From assembly GCF_021531695.1 (NCBI RefSeq), contig NZ_JADYUI010000001.1, positions 186,001 to 250,000 on the forward strand: a DNA stretch of 64,000 nt. The letters run 5' to 3'. The DNA comes from Roseburia hominis. GTDB lineage: Bacteria > Bacillota > Clostridia > Lachnospirales > Lachnospiraceae. Positions 36,501 to 45,741 of this stretch are shown piece by piece. The position numbers and the translations under genes were made by a program. Under the pieces are notes generated by a model, which was not told the DNA's origin, searched no databases, and saw only the letters and a program-made list of their open reading frames with translations. Within the stretch, counting starts at the first letter, position 1; each line of letters begins with the position of its first letter.

Positions 36501-38708
36501 TTAAACATTTTCCTCCGTCAAACGATCTTTTAATCCACTATAGCGCTTTTGCTCTGTCACGTTTGCTGCCATTTCGTAAAAAGTGTTTTCGTTCCCTACA
36601 AGCGTCACACATTTTCTTGCCCGCGTAACCGCAGTATATAACAAATTTCGGTTCATTAACATTTTCGGACCATTTAATAATGGTATCACCACTGCCGGAT
36701 ATTCACTTCCCTGAGACTTATGTATGGTAATGGCATAGGCAAGTTCCAGTTCCTCCAACATTTTAAAAGGATACTCCACCATTCTTCCCTCATCAAATTC
36801 AACTGTCATCGTTTCCGTATAATCGTTAATTTTCCGGACAATCCCCATATCACCATTAAAAATTCCAAGTCCCTTCTCAATTGCAAATCCATATTTTGAT
36901 TGAACTTCCCACTCAATTTGATAATTATTTTTTGTCTGCATGACCTTATCGCCTTCACGAAATAATCCATCTCCATATTCATGCTCTTTTTTTGTTTGGT
37001 CCGGTGGATTTAAATATTGCTGCAAAATTCGATTCAAACGTTCTACTCCGACTAAGCCTTTCCGCATCGGCGTAAGCACCTGAATGTCATATGGCGTTGC
37101 ATTTACAAATTTCGGCAATTTTTGCTGTATCAACTGAATCAGCACACTTATAATGACATCTGCATCATACCGTTTCAGGAAAAAGAAATCCATACTTTTA
37201 TTATCAAGTATCACCTCTTCTCCCAGGTTAATTTTATGTGCATTTACAACAATATCACTCTGACTTGCCTGGCGAAAAATCTTTGTCAGCTTTACCACAT
37301 GAAAACATTTTGAATCTATAATGTCCTTTAGCACGCTGCCGGCACCTACACTCGGAAGCTGATTTACATCTCCAACCAAAATCAGTCTTGTCCCCGGCAC
37401 AATAGCTTTTAAAAGTGAATGCATCAGATTAATGTCTACCATAGACATTTCATCGATAATAATAACATCCGTTTCTAACGGATTATTTTCATTGCGTTCA
37501 AATCCAGCTCTGTCTTCCATCCCACCGGAAAGTTCTAACATTCTGTGAATTGTCTTTGCTTCATATCCCGTCATCTCACTCATTCGTTTTGCTGCTCTGC
37601 CAGTTGGTGCGGCAAGCAAAATATCCATACCTTCTGATTCAAAATATTTAATAATTGTATTTATTGTTGTTGTTTTTCCCGTTCCGGGACCACCGGTTAT
37701 GACAAGTAATCCATTAGTTACTGCTTCTTTTACTGCCATAGCCTGCTTTTCTTCTAATTCCACCCCCGTCTGTTTTTCGATTTTCCGAATCCGGTCTGTC
37801 ATCTCAATATCCGGAACATCATATCCGATGTCCAGATTTTTCAAAAGGACTGCACTATTGCTTTCCATATAATAATAAGATGCAGAATAGACTTGCATCT
37901 GACCATCTTTTTCTTTTAAAATCAATTTTCGTTCTATTGCAAGATCCATGTAATGTTTCTGTATCAACCCACTGTCCACCTGCAATAGTTCACTGGTACG
38001 ACGGGACAATTCATCTTCCGGTAAATAGGTATGTCCGTCATACGATGCCTGAAGTAATGCATACAAAATTCCGCTTCGAATCCGAAAATCAGAATCCGAA
38101 CGAATTCCCACCCGCACTGCAATTTCATCTGCGATTCGAAAACCGACTCCCTGGATATCATCTGCAAGCTTATACGGATTTTCTTTCAATATACCATAAA
38201 GCTGTTGTCCATAAGTATTATAAATTTTGACTGCAAGATTCAATGTGATTCCATATTTTTGAAGGAAAATCATCGCCTGACGCAATTCTTTTTTCTCCTC
38301 CATCTGTTCCGCAATCTCGATTGCTTTCCGCTCACTAATTCCTTTTACCTCTGCCAGCCTTTCCGGTTCTTCTTCAATAATGCGGAACGTATCTTCTTTA
38401 AATCTTCGAACAATGCGCGCTGCCAAAGCCGTACCAACTCCTTTGATTGCCCCGGAACCAAGATAGCGTTCCATTGACAATTCATCTGTTGGCTCTTTTT
38501 CTTCGAAATGCTCCACGCGAAACTGGCGCCCATAAGTCGGATGTTCGACATATTCTCCGGTAACCTCGATATTTTCTCCTTCACTGATTGCCGAAAACGT
38601 TCCAACACAGGTAATTTCCTCTTCTGCATTCACCAGATTTAACACGGTATAGCCATTATCTGCATTATGGTACACAATATGATCTACATACCCGGTAATA
38701 ACATCCAC
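36501..38708 (-). CDS. recD2: RecD-like ATP-dependent DNA helicase
   Basis: 735 residues from the GTG at 38708, which has AGGAGG at 7-8 bases; longer starts have no ribosome site. The N-terminal region (~1-320) has the OB-like and helix-hairpin-helix parts of RecD2. Superfamily 1 motifs follow: ITGGPGTGKTTTINTII (Walker A, ~345), VIIIDEMSMVD, GDVNQLPSVGAGSVL, and C-terminal AYAITIHKSQGSEYPAVVIP and LLYTAVTRARK. RecD2 acts alone, without RecBC, in repair. It heads a unit with comF and yvyF. Confidence 0.95.
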   Translation of the reverse strand: MDVITGYVDHIVYHNADNGYTVLNLVNAEEEITCVGTFSAISEGENIEVTGEYVEHPTYGRQFRVEHFEEKEPTDELSMERYLGSGAIKGVGTALAARIVRRFKEDTFRIIEEEPERLAEVKGISERKAIEIAEQMEEKKELRQAMIFLQKYGITLNLAVKIYNTYGQQLYGILKENPYKLADDIQGVGFRIADEIAVRVGIRSDSDFRIRSGILYALLQASYDGHTYLPEDELSRRTSELLQVDSGLIQKHYMDLAIERKLILKEKDGQMQVYSASYYYMESNSAVLLKNLDIGYDVPDIEMTDRIRKIEKQTGVELEEKQAMAVKEAVTNGLLVITGGPGTGKTTTINTIIKYFESEGMDILLAAPTGRAAKRMSEMTGYEAKTIHRMLELSGGMEDRAGFERNENNPLETDVIIIDEMSMVDINLMHSLLKAIVPGTRLILVGDVNQLPSVGAGSVLKDIIDSKCFHVVKLTKIFRQASQSDIVVNAHKINLGEEVILDNKSMDFFFLKRYDADVIISVLIQLIQQKLPKFVNATPYDIQVLTPMRKGLVGVERLNRILQQYLNPPDQTKKEHEYGDGLFREGDKVMQTKNNYQIEWEVQSKYGFAIEKGLGIFNGDMGIVRKINDYTETMTVEFDEGRMVEYPFKMLEELELAYAITIHKSQGSEYPAVVIPLLNGPKMLMNRNLLYTAVTRARKCVTLVGNENTFYEMAANVTEQKRYSGLKDRLTEENV

Positions 38709-38836
38709 TGTTTTTCCTCCTGTCCTGCTCATTCTAAAACATAGTGGATAAGTCCACTTAAATTCTCCAATTTTCACATAATAAGCAAAAGCGTGTAAGG
38801 CACACTCTCACGTTTCAATAAACATTTCCTATACAA

Positions 38837-38867
38837 CAAAAAACAGGCTGTCGAAATTTCGACAGCC
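38837..38867 (-). terminator. Intrinsic terminator of the mbl-flagellar unit
   Basis: A perfect 22-base palindrome at 38846-38867 (GGCTGTCGAAA and its complement) followed on the minus strand by TGTTTTTTG. It lies ~35 bases after the stop of the rod-binding gene. The 193-base gap up to recD2 also holds a short palindrome AGTGGA-TAAG-TCCACT just upstream of the recD2 ribosome site. Confidence 0.85.
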
Positions 38868-38901
38868 CACCACGTAAAGATCTGTTTATCAAAATCTTTT
38901 T

Positions 38902-39246
38902 CTATATATCATAATTACGTTTCATTTGCTCATACATCATTTGCGCAAAGCTTCCGCCTTCCTGCTCTGTGATTTGCTCTGAAATTTCCTGTATTGCAGT
39001 ATCTTTAAAATAATCTACCATTTGAGAAGCATATGTATTTTCCTCAGAATCAAACTTCACAGTTTTCTCAACTTGTTTTAAAACCTGTTCAATAAAATAA
39101 GACTGAAAATCTTTACACACTTCCATCAGTTCTTCATCTGACGAATTCGACAAATCCCGATTTATTTTGTCTTCCAGAGAATTTGCCGTTGCATTGCCTG
39201 CCTGCGTACTTGCATACATTGCCATTGGATTTGTAGAAAAATCCAT
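38902..39246 (-). CDS. Rod-binding protein (FlgJ N-terminal family)
   Basis: 114 residues. The block LMEVCKDFQSYFIEQVLKQV and the region with YASQMVDYFKDTAIQEISEQ match the rod-binding domain of FlgJ. The murein-hydrolase half of proteobacterial FlgJ is absent, as usual in Firmicutes. It helps assemble the flagellar rod through the wall. It follows flgG by 35 bases and has a GGAGG site. Confidence 0.85.
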   Translation of the reverse strand: MDFSTNPMAMYASTQAGNATANSLEDKINRDLSNSSDEELMEVCKDFQSYFIEQVLKQVEKTVKFDSEENTYASQMVDYFKDTAIQEISEQITEQEGGSFAQMMYEQMKRNYDI

Positions 39247-39281
39247 AAAATTACCTCCTTATTCGGTATCCCATGCTCATG

Positions 39282-40100
39282 CTAACGTTTCAACTGATTT
39301 GCTATGCCAAGCATATCATCCGACGTTGTAATCACTTTTGAATTCATTTCATACGCTCTCTGCGCAACAATCAAATTCACCATTTCATCTGCAAGCTGCA
39401 CATTCGATGCTTCCAAATAATTCTGTACTACTTTACTTCTTTCCAGATTATTATTTGTATATTCACTCATAGCCTCACCGGATGCTTCTGTCACTGCCAA
39501 CAGATTATTAGACTGTTTTTCAAGTCCTGCTGTATTACGAAACTGATAAATTCCTATTCTATGATTCAAGGCATGATAAGCACCCGCATTATCCTTATAG
39601 CCAAATTGTCCTGAGTTGCTGTCAAATACTACACTCTCAGAATTCACATTTGCCGGAAGTACGATATTTGCTCCGTTTGAATCGAGTACATGATAACCCT
39701 CCTGTGTACAGAGACTCACCGTTGCACCATCTCTCGCCCATTGGAAATTTCCGTTACGCGTATAGTACGTCTCCCCATCCGGTCCCTTGATTGCAAACAG
39801 TCCATTTCCCTGAATAGCAAATGCAGAACTACTATCATTCGCAGTCAATGCTCCCTGCGTAAAAATAGAAGTATTAGAAGCTACGCGCGTTCCAAGTCCA
39901 ACCTGTGCCGAAATCGGTTTTTCTTCTCCATTGGCCGTCGTTGTTTTTGTCTGTAAGGTTTGGTATAGTAACGATTTAAACTCTGTCTTCTCCGCCTTGT
40001 ATCCACTCGTGTTTACATTTGAAAGATTATTCGCTATCGTATCTACATTCGTCTGCTGGGCAATCATTCCTGATGCGCCTGTCCATAATGATCTCATCAT
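39282..40100 (-). CDS. flgG: Flagellar distal rod / hook-basal-body protein FlgG
   Basis: 272 residues. N-terminal MRSLWTGASGMIAQQTNVDTI-NNLSN rod motif, with the central ALTANDSSSAFAIQGNGLFAI block and the C-terminal SNVQLADEMVNLIVAQRAYE of all FlgE/F/G proteins. SLLYQTLQ and QVGLGTRV indicate FlgG. It is exported by the flagellar type III system and forms the distal rod. Two adjacent ATGs exist; the first has GGGGG at ~9 bases. Confidence 0.92.
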   Translation of the reverse strand: MMRSLWTGASGMIAQQTNVDTIANNLSNVNTSGYKAEKTEFKSLLYQTLQTKTTTANGEEKPISAQVGLGTRVASNTSIFTQGALTANDSSSAFAIQGNGLFAIKGPDGETYYTRNGNFQWARDGATVSLCTQEGYHVLDSNGANIVLPANVNSESVVFDSNSGQFGYKDNAGAYHALNHRIGIYQFRNTAGLEKQSNNLLAVTEASGEAMSEYTNNNLERSKVVQNYLEASNVQLADEMVNLIVAQRAYEMNSKVITTSDDMLGIANQLKR

Positions 40101-40118
40101 AACTATCGTTCCCCCTTA

Positions 40119-40919
40119 TCATACCTTACCAACATTATTCACTGCTTTTTCCAGCGTAGAATCTATCGTCTGAATCAGCTTCTGATTTGCCTCATAAGCT
40201 CTTGAAACTGTAATCATATCAACCATTTCGCTGACAACATTAACATTCGACTTCTCTAACACGCCCTGTTCTACCGTGGCATCCGACGCAACAGATTGTC
40301 CTCCGTCAACCAGGTCATACATGTTTTCGCCATATTCCTGTAAGTAATTGTAATCTTCAAAATCCACAACACCCACTCTTCCAATCGTCTGGTTATTCTG
40401 AATAATATAACCAAGCTCATTTACCCGGAATGGCATTGTCGGATCAATTCTGACATAATTCCCCTCTGCCGCATCACCATTCATGGCTCCATTTTGATTC
40501 AAGACATAATCACCATCTTTGGTAACAAGATATCCTGCTGCATTTACTTTAAATGCTCCGTCTCTGGTATACTTGACAGTCGTCTCTCCCTGTTTATTCG
40601 TATAAGACAAAGCAAAGAAACCATCTCCTGCAATCGCAAGATCTTCCGAGTTATCAGTTACTTCAAAATTTCCCTGACTCCAGTCAGTGTATGTTTCTCC
40701 GATTTTAGTTCCCATATGGACATAGCCCAATTTCTTCGGCAGATTATAATCAGATGTATCTTTAATCTTAAGTGCCAGTTGTGCCTCAAAAGCTCGAGCA
40801 GTAGAGCCTTCCTTCTTATATCCATTCGTTGCACTGTTTGCAAGATTATTGGATAGAATATCCATTCTGTTCTGCTCCATTATCATACCTGTGTATGCGG
40901 TGTATAACCCCTTTACCAT
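40119..40919 (-). CDS. Flagellar rod protein FlgF/FlhO-like
   Basis: 266 residues, a paralogue of the next gene. N-terminal MVKGLYTAYTGMIMEQNRMD, central QGNFEVTDNSEDLAIAGDGF, and C-terminal SNVNVVSEMVDMITVSRAYE. This is the proximal-rod type, equivalent to B. subtilis FlhO. B. subtilis has the same order mbl, flhO, flhP. GGAG is 8 bases before the ATG. Confidence 0.9.
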   Translation of the reverse strand: MVKGLYTAYTGMIMEQNRMDILSNNLANSATNGYKKEGSTARAFEAQLALKIKDTSDYNLPKKLGYVHMGTKIGETYTDWSQGNFEVTDNSEDLAIAGDGFFALSYTNKQGETTVKYTRDGAFKVNAAGYLVTKDGDYVLNQNGAMNGDAAEGNYVRIDPTMPFRVNELGYIIQNNQTIGRVGVVDFEDYNYLQEYGENMYDLVDGGQSVASDATVEQGVLEKSNVNVVSEMVDMITVSRAYEANQKLIQTIDSTLEKAVNNVGKV

Positions 40920-40971
40920 GTAAAATGCTCCTTCCCCAAAACATTTTCTTGTATCCTCGGTATCTTATACA

Positions 40972-40994
40972 AAGCGGACATTCACAATCCGCTT
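40972..40994. repeat. Short hairpin repeat, copy 1 (3' of mbl)
   Basis: AAGCGGA (40972-40978) pairs with TCCGCTT (40988-40994). The core CATTCRCAATCCG recurs at 42765-42783 and 53540-53563. On the minus strand TTTGTAT follows, so it may also terminate mbl transcription. Confidence 0.6.
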
Positions 40995-41009
40995 CGTTAC
41001 TTGCTTAAC

Positions 41010-42005
41010 TTAATCATCATCGCGTTTTCCAGAAAGAAATTCCACAAATTTTCCTGTTCCAATTGCTACACAAGTCATCGGTTCATCTGCCGTCATTGTA
41101 TTGATGCCTGTCCGTTCTTCTATCAATTCTTCCAGACCCCTTAACAATGCACCACCACCTGTCAATACAATACCTCTGTCAGCAACATCGGCTGCTAATT
41201 CCGGTGGAGTTTTTTCCAATACACTGTGTACCGCCTCTACAATTTGTAGTGTCGGCTCCCGCAATGCTTCCTCCGTCTCTTCGGAAGAGACTGTAACCGT
41301 CTTCGGCAGACCGGTTACCAGATTTCGTCCACGCACATCCATGGTCTCAGTCTGAGCAAATGGAAAGCATGTCCCGATTTTAATTTTGATGTCCTCTGCT
41401 GTTCTCTCACCAATCAAAAGATTGTGTTTTTTACGCATATAGCGAACAATTGCTTCATCAAAATCATCTCCCGCAATTTTAATGGAAGTGCTGACTACAG
41501 AACCGCCAAGCGAGATTACTGCAATATCAGCTGTTCCACCACCTATATCTACAATCATATTTCCACAAGGTCTTGCAATATCAATGCCGGCTCCAATTGC
41601 AGCAGCAATCGGTTCTTCAATAATTGCAACTTCCCTCGCTCCTGCCTGGTAAGTTGCGTCTTCAACGGCCTTTTTCTCCACCTCAGTAACTCCACTAGGT
41701 ACACATACACTGATACGTGGTTTACGGAAACTCTTCTTTCCCAATGCCTTCTGGATAAAGTATTTAATCATCTTCTCCGTAACGGTGTAATCAGAAATAA
41801 CACCCTGGCGGAGCGGTCTTACCGCCACAATATTTCCCGGTGTTCTACCCAGCATTAATCTTGCTTCTTCACCAATTGCTTTAATTTTATTCGTATCTCT
41901 ATCAAACGCCACTACGGACGGTTCTTTCAACACAACGCCTTTTCCTTTGATATATACCAAAATACTGGCTGTTCCCAAGTCAATTCCTATATCTGTTGAA
42001 ACCAT
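41010..42005 (-). CDS. mbl: MreB/Mbl-family rod-shape-determining actin homologue
   Basis: 331 residues. The actin ATPase motifs are intact: DIGIDLGTASILVY (phosphate 1), IVDIGGGTADIAVISLGG (phosphate 2) and GIVLTGGGALLRGLEELI (adenosine). It polymerises under the membrane and guides lateral wall synthesis. The absence of mreC/mreD and the neighbouring flagellar rod genes match the B. subtilis mbl locus rather than mreBCD. Confidence 0.93.
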   Translation of the reverse strand: MVSTDIGIDLGTASILVYIKGKGVVLKEPSVVAFDRDTNKIKAIGEEARLMLGRTPGNIVAVRPLRQGVISDYTVTEKMIKYFIQKALGKKSFRKPRISVCVPSGVTEVEKKAVEDATYQAGAREVAIIEEPIAAAIGAGIDIARPCGNMIVDIGGGTADIAVISLGGSVVSTSIKIAGDDFDEAIVRYMRKKHNLLIGERTAEDIKIKIGTCFPFAQTETMDVRGRNLVTGLPKTVTVSSEETEEALREPTLQIVEAVHSVLEKTPPELAADVADRGIVLTGGGALLRGLEELIEERTGINTMTADEPMTCVAIGTGKFVEFLSGKRDDD

Positions 42006-42103
42006 AATTAATTGTTTCCCCTTTCATCTGCTTCAATTTATGTCAAGCTTTCGCCTTTTTAGGCAAACTATGCATTTAATCATATTCTTACATATATATT
42101 CCT

Positions 42104-42132
42104 ATTATATACAATAACCATTTTTTTTTAAA
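42104..42132 (-). promoter_or_regulatory. Possible mbl promoter
   Basis: Minus-strand TTTAAA (42132-42127), 17 bases, TATAAT (42109-42104). The -10 is perfect, the -35 weak (4 of 6). About 100 bases upstream of the mbl ATG in a very AT-rich stretch. Confidence 0.4.
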
Positions 42133-42244
42133 GTCTTTTTTTCATTTTTTGTATTTCGGTCATAATCCTTACTTCATGATACATTTTTTACAATTTATTT
42201 ATTTTTTGTTCACGTATTGTTCACATATATGCGATATAGTACTA

Positions 42245-42272
42245 TTGTACTAGCTAATTAAGCTAATATAAT
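42245..42272 (+). promoter_or_regulatory. Candidate promoter with two small palindromes
   Basis: TTGTAC (42245-42250), 16 bases, perfect TATAAT (42267-42272). The -35 lies inside the palindrome AGTAC-TATT-GTACT and the spacer holds AGCT-AATTA-AGCT. A direct repeat of TTGTTCAC lies just upstream (~42207-42228). These look like regulator sites. Confidence 0.45.
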
Positions 42273-42278
42273 TTTTCA

Positions 42279-42357
42279 TAACTCATGCTTCCCAAGTTCT
42301 TTAGGATTTGGGAAGTACTCCCCGATTTTTACTGATACTTTTGTATCAGTTTTTTTG
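42279..42357 (+). ncRNA. Candidate small RNA between mbl and the MITE
   Basis: A ~78-base stretch bounded by a -10 box and a strong terminator. The first hairpin pairs CTTCCCAA with TTGGGAAG around a 12-base loop containing AGGA; the second (42331-42350, ACTGATAC with GTATCAGT) is followed by seven T. There is no reading frame. The GGA in a loop is the kind of site CsrA binds, but one site is weak evidence. Confidence 0.5.
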
Positions 42358-42369
42358 TTATATAAGATG

Positions 42370-42683
42370 ATGTTAGGGTCAAAAGGTCGCAAAAAAAACA
42401 TTACTCTGTCATATTGTACAAAATGAATTTGGTATTTGTGACTTATGAAGGATATTAGATTTTCTTTATGTTCTGTAAACTACTCCAGCAACTCAGCAAC
42501 AGGATGTTGATGAGAGCCCATGCCACGCCATGGATGGCGAATCTTGGGCGGTTGCGGTCGCGATTCAAGCACTTGCCAGAACATTTAGAAAATATTATAT
42601 CCTTTATTCGGAGCAAATGACAAATTACATCTTTGTGCAATATGGCAAGCAAAAATTAGTTTGCGACCTTTTGACCCCAACAT
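42370..42683. mobile_element. MITE-like element, ~314 bp
   Basis: Terminal inverted repeats of 24 bases (42370-42393 and 42660-42683) differ at one position; shared core GGTCAAAAGGTCGCAAA. The inside has no transposase. The only frame is a 65-residue one on the minus strand (42455-42652) with no ribosome site. A target duplication is not clear at the flanks. The family of the mobilising transposase is unknown. Confidence 0.7.
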
Positions 42684-42700
42684 TATAGGATTAAAACATC

Positions 42701-42750
42701 AAAAAAGGTGATTTTCAGATATGCTGTTCATAAAATAAAAATCACCTTTT
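42701..42750. terminator. Bidirectional terminator downstream of uvrA
   Basis: AAAAGGTGATTTT (42703-42715) pairs with AAAATCACCTTTT (42738-42750) around a 22-base loop; minus-strand reading ends in six T. It should stop uvrBA transcription ~130 bases after the uvrA stop. Confidence 0.75.
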
Positions 42751-42764
42751 CACTGTGTAAAACA

Positions 42765-42783
42765 GGCATTCGCAATCCGCTTC
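42765..42783. repeat. Short hairpin repeat, copy 2 (degenerate arm)
   Basis: Same core CATTCGCAATCCG as at 40972 and 53540, ending CTTC. The left arm reads CAGG instead of GCGG, so the stem is lost. Confidence 0.5.
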
Positions 42784-42793
42784 ACTACTTATT

Positions 42794-42887
42794 CCGAATT
42801 TATTCACAGACAAACCGCAGACCAGCTACGCCAGCGTATCTGTCGCCGCTTTGCGGCTTTTGTCTGAGGCTGCTGTGAATCATTCGG
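42794..42887. repeat. 94-bp palindromic repeat overlapping the uvrA stop codon
   Basis: Ends CCGAATTTATTCACAG (42794-42809) and CTGTGAATCATTCGG (42873-42887) are inverted copies. The inside (42807-42866) has a second palindrome CAGACA...TGTCTG and the stretch ACGCCAGCGTATCTGTCGC shared, in opposite orientation, with the element at 47754-47940. The TGA of uvrA and the codons before it (Ser-Glu) come from the right end of the repeat. Confidence 0.7.
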
Positions 42888-45726
42888 ACTCATTTTTCAA
42901 ATATTTCTTGACATATTTTCCGGTATAGGATGTTTTTACTTTGGCAACTTCTTCCGGTGTTCCTTCTGCAACAACGCATCCTCCGCCATCTCCGCCTTCC
43001 GGTCCCATGTCGATAATATAATCCGCTGTTTTTATGACATCAAGATTATGCTCAATGACAACCACTGTATTCCCGCTATCTGAAAGTCTTCGCAGAATCT
43101 CTACTAATTTGTGGACATCCGCAAAATGTAACCCCGTTGTCGGCTCGTCTAAAATATAAATCGTCTTTCCGGTTCCACGCTTACTAAGTTCTGTTGCCAA
43201 TTTAATACGCTGTGCTTCCCCTCCGGAAAGTTCCGTTGATGGCTGTCCTAAACGAATATAAGAAAGTCCTACATCATATAAAGTCTGGATTTTCCGATGA
43301 ATAGACGGAACATTTTCAAAAAATTCAAGTGCTTCTTCTACTGTCATATTTAATACATCATAAATACTTTTTCCTTTGTATTTCACCTCTAAGGTTTCCC
43401 GGTTATAACGTTTCCCGCCACAGACCTCACACGGGACATAAACATCCGGCAGAAAATGCATCTCAATTTTCAAAATACCATCTCCGGAGCACGCTTCGCA
43501 TCTGCCACCTTTTACATTAAAGCTGAAACGTCCCTTTTTGTATCCTTTGGCTTTTGCATCCGGTGTGGCAGCAAACAAATCACGAATCATATCAAATACA
43601 CCGGTATATGTCGCCGGATTGGAACGAGGAGTTCGTCCAATCGGAGACTGATCAATATCAATGACTTTGTCTAATTGTTCAATTCCCAGAATATCATCAT
43701 GCGCCCCCGGTACAACTCTGGCATGATTTAATTCTTTTGCAAGACGTTTATACAAAATCTCATTCGTCAAAGAGGACTTACCGGAACCAGATACTCCGGT
43801 GATACACGTCATAATACCAAGTGGAATCTTTACATCAACATTTTTTAAATTATTCTCTCTCGCGCCTTTGATTGTCAAAAATCCGGTCGGTTTTCTTCTT
43901 TCTTCCGGTACCGGTATCTGAATCCTGCCGCTTAAATATGCTCCTGTTAAAGAATTCGGATTTTTCATGATTTCTTCTGCATTTCCGACAGCAACCACTT
44001 CTCCACCATGTTCGCCTGCTCCCGGTCCGATATCCACAATGTAATCTGCTGCACGCATGGTATCCTCATCATGTTCTACAACAATCAGGGTATTTCCAAG
44101 TTCTTTTAAATGATTAAGCGTATTTAACAACTTATCATTATCCCGTTGATGCAGTCCAATACTCGGTTCATCTAAAATATAGGCAACTCCAACCAGACCG
44201 GAACCAATCTGCGTTGCAAGGCGGATTCTCTGTGCTTCTCCTCCGGAAAGCGTACCGGTTGCCCTCGCAAGTGTCAGATAATCCAACCCAACATCCACCA
44301 GGAATCCAACTCTTGCCTTAATTTCTTTAATAACCTGTGCTCCAATCAATTCCTGTTGTTTGGTAAGCGTCATGTTATTCAAAAATTCCTGAAGTTTGCG
44401 AATAGACATCGCAGTCACTTCATAGATATTCTTATCAGAAACCGTAACAGCAAGTGCTTCCTTCTTCAAGCGTTGTCCCTTACAGCATTTACAAGGTGTA
44501 ATACGCATAAATTCTTCATACTGCTGCTTCATCACATCAGAACCTGTCTCACGGTAACGTCTGTTCACATTCTGAATCAGCCCTTCAAATGCCACATCAT
44601 AAACACCCACTCCACGCTGACCTTTGTAATGCACCTTGACTTCTTTTCCATCCGTACCATAAATCAGCATATGGCGTACTTCTTCCGGCAGTTCCTTATA
44701 TGGTGTATCCAAAGAAAAACCATATTCTTTCGCAAGTGCAGTAAGAGTTGCATACGTATAACTGGACGGATCGGTACAGGATTGCCATCCCATTACCTGA
44801 ATCGCTCCTTCTGCAATGCTCAGATTCTTATCCGGTATCATAAGTTCCTCATCAAATTCCATCTTATAGCCCAGCCCAAAACATTCCGGACATGCACCAA
44901 ACGGATTATTAAACGAAAAGCTTCTCGGCTCGATTTCATCAATACTGATTCCACAATCCGGACAGGAAAAGCTCTGCGAGAACTGAATAGCTTCTCCGCC
45001 AATCACATCCACGCACAAAAGACCCTCTGCCAGTTCCAGCACACTTTCCACAGAATCCGTCAGCCTCTTTTCAATTCCCGGCTTTACCACTAAACGATCC
45101 ACAACAATTTCAATATTATGCTTTTTATTTTTATCAAGCTTAATCTCTTCACTCAACTCATATAAACTGCCATCAATCTGAACTCTGACATAACCACTTC
45201 TTTTTGCACGCTCCAAAAGCTTTTGATGCTCTCCTTTTCTTCCCCGCACTACCGGTGCAAGAAGCTGAATCTTGGTTCCCTGCGGCAATTCCATAATCTG
45301 GTCTACCATCTGATCCACCGACTGCTTTTTGATTTCCTTGCCACATTTCGGACAATGCGGAATCCCCACACGCGCATAAAGCAAACGGAAATAATCATAA
45401 ATCTCTGTAACCGTTCCCACCGTAGAACGCGGATTTCGATTCGTAGATTTCTGATCAATTGAAATTGCCGGTGACAATCCTTCGATTTTTTCTACATTAG
45501 GTTTTTCCATCTGTCCCAAAAACTGTCTTGCATAAGAAGATAGAGACTCCATATAACGTCTCTGCCCCTCTGCATAAATTGTATCAAAAGCAAGCGATGA
45601 TTTTCCGGAACCACTAAGTCCTGTCAATACTACAAACTCATCTCTTGGAATATCTACGTCAATTCCCTTTAAATTATGTTCGCGCGCTCCTCTTATTTTG
45701 ATATATCTGCGTTCCTTCTCTGCCAT
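42880..45726 (-). CDS. uvrA: Excinuclease ABC subunit A
   Basis: 948 residues, normal UvrA length. Two ABC ATPase units: Walker [21 protein letters not shown] near residue 35 and [16 protein letters not shown] near 640; signatures [18 protein letters not shown] and [17 protein letters not shown]. Zinc ligands CPKCGKEI (~120), CPDC...CPEC (~270) and CEAC...CEVC (~745). It finds bulky DNA lesions with UvrB. It starts 15 bases after uvrB. The last two codons and the stop lie in a repeat, so the extreme C-terminus has been remodelled. Confidence 0.98.
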   Translation of the reverse strand: MAEKERRYIKIRGAREHNLKGIDVDIPRDEFVVLTGLSGSGKSSLAFDTIYAEGQRRYMESLSSYARQFLGQMEKPNVEKIEGLSPAISIDQKSTNRNPRSTVGTVTEIYDYFRLLYARVGIPHCPKCGKEIKKQSVDQMVDQIMELPQGTKIQLLAPVVRGRKGEHQKLLERAKRSGYVRVQIDGSLYELSEEIKLDKNKKHNIEIVVDRLVVKPGIEKRLTDSVESVLELAEGLLCVDVIGGEAIQFSQSFSCPDCGISIDEIEPRSFSFNNPFGACPECFGLGYKMEFDEELMIPDKNLSIAEGAIQVMGWQSCTDPSSYTYATLTALAKEYGFSLDTPYKELPEEVRHMLIYGTDGKEVKVHYKGQRGVGVYDVAFEGLIQNVNRRYRETGSDVMKQQYEEFMRITPCKCCKGQRLKKEALAVTVSDKNIYEVTAMSIRKLQEFLNNMTLTKQQELIGAQVIKEIKARVGFLVDVGLDYLTLARATGTLSGGEAQRIRLATQIGSGLVGVAYILDEPSIGLHQRDNDKLLNTLNHLKELGNTLIVVEHDEDTMRAADYIVDIGPGAGEHGGEVVAVGNAEEIMKNPNSLTGAYLSGRIQIPVPEERRKPTGFLTIKGARENNLKNVDVKIPLGIMTCITGVSGSGKSSLTNEILYKRLAKELNHARVVPGAHDDILGIEQLDKVIDIDQSPIGRTPRSNPATYTGVFDMIRDLFAATPDAKAKGYKKGRFSFNVKGGRCEACSGDGILKIEMHFLPDVYVPCEVCGGKRYNRETLEVKYKGKSIYDVLNMTVEEALEFFENVPSIHRKIQTLYDVGLSYIRLGQPSTELSGGEAQRIKLATELSKRGTGKTIYILDEPTTGLHFADVHKLVEILRRLSDSGNTVVVIEHNLDVIKTADYIIDMGPEGGDGGGCVVAEGTPEEVAKVKTSYTGKYVKKYLKNESE

Positions 45727-45741
45727 GTCTTACCTCACTTA

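Noticed and set aside
42455-42652. 65-residue minus-strand frame inside the MITE-like element
   Set aside because: No ribosome site, no recognisable domain, and it lies wholly between the inverted ends.
44356-45093. 245-residue plus-strand frame opposite uvrA
   Set aside because: Shadow of uvrA; no domain.
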